From: Scilla litardierei
Taxonomy: Eukaryota > Streptophyta > Magnoliopsida > Asparagales > Asparagaceae
NCBI GenBank assembly: GCA_030789695.1
Contig: CM061139.1
Span: 102,718,037 to 102,782,036 of the forward strand
DNA length: 64,000 bases
Reading direction: 5' to 3'
A model generated the notes under the pieces. It was not told the origin of the DNA, did not search any database, and saw only the letters and a list, made by a program, of their open reading frames with translations. Positions 54,940 to 64,000 of the stretch are shown in pieces; positions within the stretch are counted from its first letter, which is position 1, and each line of letters begins with the position of its first letter. The position numbers were made by a program, and so were the translations under genes.

Positions 54940-57519
54940 TGTCACGCCCCGCTTCCCAAAAATGTGGAGGTGAAGCGTGAGAAGGTCCGCTCAGACTTGA
55001 AGCTGCAAGCTCCAAGCCCGATAAGCGTCGATCAACAATAAGTTTGCAGGTCCTTGCAACGCGATACGAAACAAAGATAATAATAAAGGAAAGGAGACAA
55101 AAGACAATCTCAGAATATCCATCATATTAAATTCCAACATCACAGAAAAAGCCACCAGGCTTAAAGAGAAAAGAATCTAAGGGCCTAAACATGGCCAACA
55201 AAAGTACAAAGTACAACAAAGGTGCCATGCACCGACAACTAACATGAATCCTAAAACAAAAGGAAACAGCGAGATCCTAAGAAAGAACACCGGTATTCTC
55301 AAACTCCTCGTCTAACAACAGGATCGGGCACGAACTCCACGAACTCGTCGCCCTCAACAACAAACTCCGGCTCGGCAACTAACATGCGACACCCAAAGAG
55401 AAAGGGGCACATGTCAGCAAGTCTAAAAAGACTTGGGCAAGGAAACTGAAAGGAAAGCAAACTAGCAGTTCTAAAAGCATGCATGACATGTCAGTTTTAG
55501 TATGAGTGCACAAGTAAGACGTGGTGTAACAATAAGTGCAAGGGAACAATTATCATGGCATGACAGGAGTAGCCAAGCTACTAACATACTCAATCCTTTC
55601 ACTAGTCACGTTTTCAAGTTATTGTAGATGTTTACGCCTTACAGTTGAACTGTTTGACGTTCACACTGATTGACCGCTTAACACTAGTCACGCTTCAAGT
55701 TGTTTGTAGATGTTTACGCCTTACAGTTGAACGGTTTGGCATTCACACTGATTGGCCACTTAACACTACCCCAAAACCCAGAGTTTACGCCTTACCACTG
55801 CAGTTGCTGATCGGGCAGACTCCCAGTTGATTGGCCGCTTAACTCTTACCCCAATACCCACATGTGGACGAGCCAGGGTCCCTGTACACGAGCTTAGTAA
55901 ATGAGCCAGGGTTGCCCCGCACAGGAGCTCGTATTCTAGTTCACGATTCATAAGCATTTGGCGTAGGGTGCACCTAGCCGGAAACAAGTAGATCGGGCAT
56001 TGGCTATCAACCAACACATGGCCCGCTTCTGGAACACGAGCCAGGAAACGCAAGTATCGTAGCGTGTGCTACGAATGCGACATTCAACATGGATGACATG
56101 GCATGGCATGTAGTAAGGCGTACAAATAAGGAATTAAACATGGCAGTTTAATATGCATGAACAATAAGTTAAAAGGGTTGGATCTAGCTTCGTTGTCAAG
56201 CTAGATCAATTGAGGTGACGGATCTAGTTTCGTTGTCAAACTAGATCAATTGGCGTCTAGGCGGCTATCATTTCACCGTCTAGTTTCTTTTACGCTACAA
56301 CAAGCAACTGGCCTAAAACATGGCCTAAACCTTAAGTGGCAAGTTTCACTTGCCTCACGCCAAGGAAGACGATCAACGAGGCACGCCACGAAATGTTATC
56401 TACGGAGATGAAATCGCTGCCACGGCAAAACAACATTAGAACAACATCCAACCTAGTTTATTATTAGGGTTTCAATAAAATCACAAGGAGAGTTATGAGA
56501 AAACCAAAGGAACGAACCATACCGTATAGAAGCGGAAGATCGAAGCCGAGCAAGCATGGCAACGGAAGAAACGATCCGGGGAACCACGGCTCAGATCTGG
56601 AAATGGGGAGAAATCTGGAGAAATGAGGTTTGATGGGGTTTTTGGGGGTTTTCTGGTGACCTAGAGGTGGTGGCCGGCCAAAATGGAGAGGGGGAAGGGC
56701 TTTTGATGAAGGAGGAGGGCTAGGGTTAGATGGAGGATGATTTGGGGAAGAAGGAGGCTCAGGAGAAATGAAAAAGAAGAGAAAACGTTTGAGGGGGTTT
56801 AAATAGGCCCAAAAATTAGGGTTTCTGGGGTCATTAGTCGGTCAAAGAAGAGTGGCTGACCGACTAGTTTAGCAACTAGTCGGTCGGTCGATTAACTGTG
56901 ACCGACTAACACCAAACAGCGAAAGTAGGGAAAAATCTGGGTAATGAATTAGTCGGTCTGTGAAGGCCCGTCGACCGACTAGTTTGGAATCTAGTCGGTC
57001 GGTGAGTGTTCATGAACCGACTAACGAGGAACAGTAGCTTAGGTAAAATTAATCAAAGGAACTAGTCGGTCTGAGAGCAAGTTCTGACCGACTGGTTTCA
57101 CATCTAGTCGGTCGGTGGTTGTTCTTAGACCGACTAAGAGTAAACAGTAACTCCTGTACAGTAGATTTAAAGAACTAGTCGGTTGGAGAAGAGTTCCTGA
57201 CCGACTAGATTGAATTCTAGTCGGTTGGTCCGCCTTCTCGAACCAACGAAGATGCACTAAAAGTGCCGATTTGAATCGCGGAGCTTCGGGAAGATTCCTA
57301 TGGCTTCTAAGATCACTCTAACTCTAATATATGAGCGATTTGAAGCTCGTCACGAATGACTTACTCCGAAATCGATGATTGAAGGAAGAAGCTTGAAAAT
57401 CACGATGAAACAATCGAAAGTGAAAGCTACGGCGACGAAAACCACACATCCAAGGAGAAAATCCACCAAGCATATATTTTAATATAGATAATCCAATTAC
57501 ACGAAAACCAGTCGTTACA
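54940..57519 (-). repeat. 5' LTR of the LARD
   Basis: 2580 bp, collinear with 47741-50323. Includes the repeat cluster 56834-57229 and TATA-like box 56798-56806. Confidence 0.92.
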
Positions 57520-58764
57520 CTCAGCCACACAGCGGTAGCGAGAGTGGCAGCGAGAGTCGTTGCCAAGGCCAAAAATCCTAAAACATATCGTCGAAGGGCC
57601 ATCGGTGGTTGTCGATTTATGGTGGCTGTGACTGCTTGACGTGACGGGTGTCACCGGAAAGGGGATGGGGTAGTGGAGCTGGCGGAGCTTTGGGTGAGGC
57701 TGAAGGAACTGGAGATGAGATGGGTCGATTTCGCTTGGGGAAGAGGCCGGGAAGAGGAGTGGAAGTCGATATGGCGTAGGGGAAAACACGGGGTGGCTTG
57801 GTGGGGAAGAAGATGGGGGTCTTTTAAAGAAAAAGAGGGGCACCGAAAGTCGTCGGTAGGGTGGGGTAGGGTTAGGCAGGATCGGGGCTCGAGGTGAGGA
57901 TGAGGACAAAAACAATAACGAGGGGGTAGGTGGTAGGTGGGAAAGGAATTCAAACTTATGAAAAATCGGGCACAAGATAGAAAATAGGGGCTAGAAGAGA
58001 AACACGAGCTCAAAAAGACGCAAACAGCCTACACTTGTACGTCAGGTTTGGCTTGTCTCAAATTCTCTAGCACCATCCTCCAATACTTCTGAGTGTCCTT
58101 CGATTCGCTTCAGTTGTCGAACTCGAACTTCTGGTGATCGAAAAGTCGAATGCTACCCTCCTTAAAATAGACGTACTAGAGTTCAGGCGAACTAAACATG
58201 ATTAGGAAGAATTATACGAATTAGTAGAATGATCAGAAGGCCATCAAGCTAAATGGAGAGTGATAGTGATGAAGATCGATGGCGTTACATAATCATGATT
58301 CACGTCCTTGCGGTCCAGCGGAACACGGTCAGGGAAGTGACTAAGCCAGGATCACTTACCCCAAGTCTAGCAAGGGTGATCCAACAAACTTAGCCAAGCA
58401 CATTGACCGGATCATGGTCCATTGAAGGAAGCTAATCATTTATACGTGTGCCATCATCAACTGAATGAAGGGTGATGAAGAAGAAGTGAGTAGATAGTTC
58501 AACCTATGAAAAATCACTATAACTGCTAGCAAAAGAGGTTACTAGGGAGGGTATAACCAAGAATGGAACACGAGTTCCTAAGCAAGGGTTAAGATTTTAA
58601 AGGAAGAGATGAGAATCAAGGAAGACCAAGGAAGCTGGGTAATAAGGACACTTCACCCGTATATCCAATACAGGTGAACACTCGAGACATCCCGTACTCG
58701 AGGTTAATTTGAGTATTTTATATTGTACATCCTGATCTTGCTATATTGTTCACGAGGTAGTTAG
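57520..58764 (-). other. Interior of the gypsy derivative, right part
   Basis: No coding motif. A low-complexity Pro/Ser-rich minus frame around 57651-58013 is compositional. A second PPT-like string (minus TATTTTAAGGAGGGTAGCAT) lies at about 58151-58170. Confidence 0.5.
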
Positions 58765-58790
58765 CGCGGACCTGCGTGGGCCACCAAACT
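58765..58790 (-). other. PBS-like block of the gypsy derivative
   Basis: Minus strand TTTGGTGGCCCACGCAGGTC, two bases inside the 5' LTR. tRNA not assigned. Confidence 0.55.
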
Positions 58791-60473
58791 TGTAACGACC
58801 CGCTCTTGGGGGCCCGTTACTTTTTGATATTTGCGCAGGTCCTGCAGGTTACCAGTGAAAACAAAATAGACACGATGCAGAGATGTACAAAAATACTCAA
58901 ATAGTGTCCAATTATTACAATCCATACTGTACAAGATGTCCCAACGAATATACATGAAAGAATAAAGTACACAATACTGAAAATAGCTCTGGAAGCTGCG
59001 GTCGAACTCTGGCGCTATTAGCTCAGGAGCATCTACCTCCATATGTACGTCGTCTGCGGTGCCACGGAGATGGAACCATAGGTAAGTCACAACAATTCTA
59101 AATATAGAAAAGAAGCAGTGCACAAGTATGACAAAAGTAACTACGTACGATCAGACCAGAGTGAAAAGTAAAGTACTGAGCAACAACTGTACATAGCTGA
59201 GTAGTGAAAGTAAACTGAACCGGAAAGGAGAACAACTGTACTGTGGTAGAGCAAGTGTAAAGCAGGCTAAGCAAGAAACATGCTACTGTTGTAGCTAAAA
59301 GTACGACACGTAAAGTACTGGTGACTGCACAGGTGTAATAGGTGAAGTGCATGCAATGCGTAAAGTAAAAGTGACTGTAATGCATAAAGTAAAAGTGACT
59401 GTGCAAAAATAGCTACACTACGTGACTCAAGTCGAAGAGTACAATATGTGACCATCGAGTTAATCTCTTGCCTGGGCGCGACCCAGACGAATTCCGAAAA
59501 CACAGGCAGCTAGACAGGATGCTGACACGGGCAGCATATTTTTGTTTGCCGAACACAGGCAGCTAGACATGATTGCCAAAAACTCAGGCAGCTAGACATG
59601 TAGATTGAACTCCAGGCACTCCCGCACTCTCTCAAACTATGAGTTACCCCAAAACCCCAGTGAAGTGTCAAGTGTTCTATGTACATGTTTATACGGGATG
59701 TTCCACAAGATGTTTCATGAGATGTTCCACCAGATATTCCACAAGATATTACACAACAAGTTTCACAAGATGTTCCATACGGTGTATCACATGTTAGTCA
59801 ACCCAAGTCCACTGGTTGACTTTCTCATTGAAAACCAGAGGGTGGTAACTCATTCCAAAGCTGACTGTGCTAAAACGAACTGAGGATAAAGACAAGTCCA
59901 ACATTCGGGGTGTCTAGTATTGTTTAGCACACAATTTACCCAAGTTGATGATTGTGTGCTTCAACCAATGTTGAAAAATTGGCAAAGTAATCTATTGTTG
60001 ATTACTTTCCTATTAGATTAGGTTTCTAGTTTGGTTCAAGTCAATAGCCGTTCTAAGGCTATAGGTAGTGTTCCTAAGTTCATACGGGGACACTTATCTA
60101 ATTCTCTAATTTTAGAATTAGTCGTGACTTACTGATTTCGAGCTCATCGTGGCAAGACGAGGTTGGAGCTAGAGAAGCTAGTGCACGAGGATTGGTACCT
60201 GCAAACACAAGAAAAATTGGTTAAAGGACACGACATTTCTATTTAAATAATTTGATCGTTTTGATTTTCTAAACTGGTCGAAACGTTGTCGAAAACCGTT
60301 CTAAATTCTTCTATAGGCTAGATATGATGAAAATAATTTTACAGTAGGAGAAAATATTTTTCTAAAGCTTATAGATATTTTTCATAATTTTAGAAGCGTA
60401 AAATCAATTTAAAAATAATTCGAAAATAGGTTAAATATGTAAATAGTTGTCTTGATGAAAACAGGCCGTTACA
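58791..60473 (-). repeat. 5' LTR of the gypsy derivative
   Basis: 1683 bp, collinear with 45196-46869, including the AGGCAGCTAGACA copies and the CACAAGATGTT ladder. Extra TAATTCTC-type bases near 60100 account for most of the length difference. Confidence 0.9.
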
Positions 60474-61324
60474 CCTTTGGTAGTCGACTCCCTATCTTTG
60501 GTAGTTGACTCACAGAGTGTTTCAGAGAAAATCTGCTACAACTGGTAGTCGACTCCCTAACTTTGGTAGCTGACTACCAGAGTATCTTTTCTGGTAGAAG
60601 ACAGAAATCAGTGTAGTGAACTACTGGATGTTTGTAGTTGACTACAAGTTGAAACATAGCTTCTATGAAAAGTATGCTCTCAAATAAGTTTAAAATGAGT
60701 TTTAAAACATTTTAGAAAATCATTTTGTGTGTGTGCAAATTCTTCTTGGCTTTGACATAATCCTAAGAAAATGAAAAACAACTCACACACTAGACTCTAT
60801 GAAGAACTTGAAGCCATGAATGAGCTTGAGCTAGTTGCATATGCTTCGCTTGAATTTGAGCTCCTCTTTAGCTTGAGCTTGAGCACATTCTTTGAGCTTC
60901 ATCTTTGAACTCTTCTTGTGCTTGAGCTTTGGAGTTGCGAGCTAAATTCATCTTCATCTTCTATGTGTGTAGTTGAAGTTCTTCTTCTCGGAGTAAGGTT
61001 CGAGCTTCAATTAGCTTATTGCACAACCTACACACTTAAGTAGTATGATTAGTAATTTAACAACATTTGGTGTGATCATCAACAAAACAAACCACTTGGA
61101 GTGGGACTAGATTCCCATCAGTTCTATTTGAGCTTTGAGCTTCATCATTAATCTTAGCAACGTTCGTCCTTGTCATTGAGTGTAGATTGCGCTTCTTTGA
61201 GTATGCATAAAGCTTTTCATTTGTCACACAACCTGCACACTTAGTCGTAGTGTTGTTAGTACACTAAACTTCATTTGGTGTGCTCATCATCAAAATCACT
61301 TGGGGTGGAATTCAATTTCCATCA

Positions 61325-61592
61325 GGAACCTCGTCAGCAAGTAAAATGAGACCCTGGGTAGGATGAACCCAGGTCGAAGGATGGTAGTTGAAGATGCGAT
61401 GCTCGATCAACCTTCGAGCAGCTGATGCATCGATCGTTCGAGGCTAGGAAGCTCAATGAGATTCTCGACGCTGGATGATAACCGTCGATCTACACCACAT
61501 GGACACGTTAGGGGGATTGGATCTGGTTTCTGACCCAAATCACATCCGATGCTTAAGTTAGTGCGGAAACTTAAGTAAGAGAGGGAGCTTGG
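61325..61592. other. Short host or older-repeat segment between two copia elements
   Basis: No gene recognised. It begins with GGAAC, the imperfect partner of the GAAAC target site at 23198, so it was contiguous with 23202 before the nest formed. Confidence 0.5.
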
Positions 61593-62499
61593 TGTTGGAT
61601 CTGGATCTAAGCCTAGAGGGGGGGTGAATAGGCTTGTAAAAATTCTCGCGCAACCCACAAGAAATCACAGGCAGTTATAGTACAATCAATCAGATGCAGA
61701 GTATAGTAAAGTAGTCACAGCATGCACATGCGATATACCCTGGTTCGGTCTCACCCACGACCTACGTCCAACCCCAAAAGCAATACTAGATTATTAAAGT
61801 TAACTGATACAACCTGTAGCTAGAGCACCAACTCTACACTCACCTGGCTCTCAGTACTTGCACTCACCAAAGTTCCCAAACAATAACAATCCTAGTAAAG
61901 CTCTCACTTGACTAGTCCGAACTAGTCAAGTCCCTCTTGTCTAGCACCCACCAGACAAGACCCCAAAAGTATCACAAATATGGTAAAGTTTCCCCTACAG
62001 AGATCGTTACTACTACACACAAATATTAGCAAAAGAGTTTAGAGAAATCTCAGTGTGTAGGCGTAGTCGTCTCTGTCAATCGGCACGGGCCAGCTCTCGT
62101 CTGGCAAAATGTAGATGTCGCGTCACGTCCCGTCTCCTCAGTAACTCATGTTGCGGCTCGGGCTTGTGCACTCGAATATTGCGCCAAGATAGATCTCCTC
62201 AATGTTGCGACAAGCCTCTTCAGATGAACTTCTAGTCACACGTGCACAAGTTTCAGGTAGATGAAGTTCTAGTCCCAACGTGCGCCCTTGCTTGGTTTTT
62301 ATGGCCGGCATGTCTCCTTGCACTGTCTTTTGATTCTCTGCAAAGTCTGTCACAAAAGGCAAAATGAGATATGTGATTAAAAACATACGAGGTAAAAAAT
62401 AAAAACTCTTTCTTTATTCAATGAGAGAGATAAGCTTTTGAATGAATTGAAACTTAATCCTCTGACTTTCTTCTCTCAATCCCATGTGATGGCCTTGTG

Positions 62500-62502
<3 letters not shown>

Positions 62503-62564
<62 letters not shown>
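62503..62564. repeat. (GA)n microsatellite in the LTR
   Basis: About 31 GA units within the LTR of the last copia element. Confidence 0.95.
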
Positions 62565-62566
<2 letters not shown>

Positions 62567-63192
62567 CAAATATTACGGCCTGGTGTAGAAGGACAAAAAA
62601 TGCGGACAGTTTGTAGTATGTGATTTTCCAAATGGGTGATAAAAAAATCGGCCTGTGCTATTTGAATCTTGCGTTTCCTTTTTGTTACTGCAATGAGACC
62701 CTCACGAAATTTTGAGGGAGAGTTTTTGATAGTCAAAATTTCGACTGTCCTTGGATTTCTCAAAGGGAAAAGTTTGTGAGCAGCTCTTTGGGATTAACGT
62801 TGGCAACCTCTGTTGTTGAGGCCACAATCTCTAACTTTTCTCAGGCCGCCCTCCTTTTGTTTTGTCAGCCGCCTTGAATCAATGATATTGAGTGGCTCCA
62901 ATAAATTAATTTTCTTGAACCTGCATATAAAGAAACAAGTGTTTTACATTAATAAAATCACCAAAAAACACCACTAAACTCTCCCATTAATGTTGCATGC
63001 TTTCTTTGATGCATGCAGCACAAAATAAAGTGGATCCCCTCCTCTTGCGTGAGTTGATTTTTCCTTGAGTAGAATATGTGCCGACTCCTCCTTAGTATTT
63101 GTTAGCCGCAATGTGCTTTGGGATCAATGAGATGGCCGTCTTGGTTTTTTCCCTTTTTTTGTTGCCGCAATTCTTAGGGTTCTCTCAAAAGG

Positions 63193-63201
63193 GTTTATAT
63201 A
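63193..63201 (-). promoter_or_regulatory. LTR TATA box of the last copia element
   Basis: TATATAAAC on the minus strand. No palindrome cluster is seen upstream of it, unlike several other LTRs here. Confidence 0.55.
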
Positions 63202-63627
63202 AGGATGGGTAGAGATCTTTATGGCCCAAAGGAAATCCCTAGAAATAAGGGATGTGGATTTGAATTGATATTGGATTGGGGATTTGAATTTGAATGGGAT
63301 TATGAATAGGAAATAGATTTGGGCTAGAGATGAAATCAATTTTGAACTATTCGCATTAATAGATTTGAATCGATCCCATGAGATTCTATCCATCTCACCT
63401 CATGTTGGACCAATTCCAAATGTGATATGAGTATAGCAAATCCACCAGTTCCAGTTTGCTATATGTATAGCAATTTCTCCATCTTTTTGATCAAGTCTCC
63501 TCTTGCAAATTTACGAGCGTGCCATTCCTGAAAACACTTAGCACACACATTAGAATGTTCACACACGTTTGTTATCATCAAACATGAAATCATTGATCGT
63601 TGAATCCATCACACGTTGTATCCAACA

Positions 63628-63650
63628 ATCTTCCCGTTTTGATGATAACA
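63628..63650 (-). other. Polypurine tract of the last copia element
   Basis: Minus strand AAAACGGGAAGAT before the LTR start TGTTGGATAC. Confidence 0.6.
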
Positions 63651-64000
63651 AACGATTATAAGATTTGCCCTAATGTTCCAAATAATACATCGTGACATGT
63701 GTGTATAGTGTGATAGAGGATGTATGCAACAATATATAATAATTAAGTGCAACATACAAGCATGCAATAGTGGTATGCAAACATACAAGTATGTATGCTC
63801 CCCCTATTTTGATGCTCCCCCTATAACCAATAAACATGTATTCTCATGAGCACCAAATACCAAAATACCAAATACACAAATCCGCAATATCAAATACACA
63901 AATCTTGCCCAATATTTCTCCCCCTTTGTTATCATCAAAAGCGTAATAATGATATCAATCAAGTATCACATGCAAGAATAAAGTATTATAGAAAATAGCT

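Larger units (their letters stand above)
47741..57519 (-). mobile_element. Large non-coding LTR element (LARD)
   Basis: LTRs of 2583 bp (47741-50323) and 2580 bp (54940-57519) with the perfect target duplication CTCAG (47736-47740 and 57520-57524). The interior of 4.6 kb has no gag, protease, RT or integrase motif in any frame but keeps a PPT and a PBS-like block. LTR ends and PPT resemble those of its host element, suggesting the same gypsy lineage. LTRs differ by only a few percent by eye, so insertion is recent. Confidence 0.92.
45196..60473 (-). mobile_element. Non-coding Ty3/gypsy derivative, split by a LARD
   Basis: LTRs of 1674 bp (45196-46869) and 1683 bp (58791-60473) run TGTAACGACCC to GGCCGTTACA, with the perfect target duplication CCTTT (45191-45195 and 60474-60478). 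Without the nested LARD the interior is about 2.1 kb and has no gag or pol motif. The PPT is beside the left LTR and the PBS-like block beside the right LTR, so it is on the minus strand and needs a helper. Confidence 0.9.
24735..61120 (-). mobile_element. Gag-only copia element (TR-GAG type, SIRE/Maximus-like)
   Basis: Bounded by TGTTGGATCC...CCCATCA LTRs with the perfect target duplication GTTCT (24730-24734 and 61121-61125). Between the LTRs are only 2.1 kb: PPT, about 0.6 kb of non-coding DNA, a complete gag and an initiator-Met PBS. No protease, integrase, RT or RNase H is present, so it needs a helper. Its 5' LTR (right) was hit twice by gypsy elements. Orientation is minus. Confidence 0.92.
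28756..61120 (-). repeat. 5' LTR of the gag-only copia, in three pieces
   Basis: The LTR reads 28756-29717, then 44862-45195, then 60479-61120 once the two gypsy elements and one copy of each target duplication are removed. The pieces total about 1.94 kb, against 1917 bp for the intact 3' LTR, and are collinear with it throughout. Confidence 0.9.
23203..61324 (-). mobile_element. Copia solo LTR (SIRE-like), outermost layer of the nest
   Basis: Starts TGTTGGATCCTGTGG at 23203 and ends ATTTCCATCA at 61324. Once the element at 24735-61120 is taken out, the remaining 1.73 kb is one LTR with no interior. The flanks are GAAAC (23198-23202) and GGAAC (61325-61329), a near-match 5-bp duplication. 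It belongs to the same broad LTR family as the element inside it but is a separate subfamily, since most of the sequence differs. TATA box at 24210-24218 and TAGTCGACTCCC repeats at 24335-24438. Confidence 0.8.
61593..64000 (-). mobile_element. SIRE-type copia element, 3' LTR and start of interior, cut by window end
   Basis: LTR 61593-63627 (2035 bp) starts TGTTGGATCTGGATC and ends GTATCCAACA. It is followed by a PPT and an interior that contains several further CTCCCCCT tracts (63800-63930), as in the gag-only element. The coding part, if any, lies beyond the window. TATATAAAC at 63193-63201 on the minus strand is a likely LTR TATA box. Confidence 0.8.

Noticed and set aside
57427..57975. 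182-codon Pro/Ser-rich minus frame
   Set aside because: Crosses the LARD LTR boundary and the target duplication, so it cannot be an old gene; low complexity.

Overview
The window looks like nuclear DNA of a flowering plant, most likely a eudicot. It holds two ordinary plant genes (a VQ-motif protein and a PUB30/31-type U-box E3 ligase) in a matrix of Ty1/copia and Ty3/gypsy LTR retrotransposons and MITEs. No bacterial, organellar, tRNA or rRNA genes were seen. The species cannot be named from the sequence.

Layout. 1-760: piece of a copia-type LTR. 1042-1431: VQ gene (minus), with a TATA box at 1489-1495 and a Harbinger/Tourist-like MITE 0.55 kb upstream. 3200-9040: decayed copia element split by a 3.3 kb solo LTR (4302-7611, TSD GAGGG). 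9041-11161: nothing recognised. 11162-17251: copia element with both LTRs and a gag-pol broken by stops and frameshifts. 17252-19547: AT-rich spacer. 19548-20888: U-box gene (minus), with a second copy of the same MITE family 0.42 kb upstream. 22787-23128: small unidentified ORF.

23203-61324 is a nest of insertions that can be unpacked through target-site duplications. A copia solo LTR (23203-61324, imperfect TSD GAAAC/GGAAC) holds a gag-only copia element of SIRE/Maximus type (24735-61120, TSD GTTCT). The 5' LTR of that element received two further insertions. One is a Tat-type gypsy element (29718-44856, TSD GATAT). The other is a non-coding gypsy derivative (45196-60473, TSD CCTTT), itself split by a large non-coding LTR element (LARD, 47741-57519, TSD CTCAG). 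The LARD carries a palindromic MITE-like block inside a TA microsatellite. A further SIRE-type element starts at 61593 and runs off the window.

The most unusual object is the Tat-type element. It has intact 1074-bp LTRs, PBS, PPT and a 946-codon gag-protease ORF, but no reverse transcriptase, RNase H or integrase. Where pol should follow there is an array of about 12.7 copies of a 213-bp monomer. Beyond that are two tandem paralogous antisense genes of the 'putative gypsy type transposon' family, plus a 56-bp and a 24-bp tandem repeat. A second pattern is that several unrelated LTR families carry clusters of short TCGA/TCGG-centred palindromic repeats just upstream of their LTR TATA boxes. 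All retroelements whose direction can be read point to the minus strand. Most are non-autonomous and would depend on proteins supplied from elsewhere.
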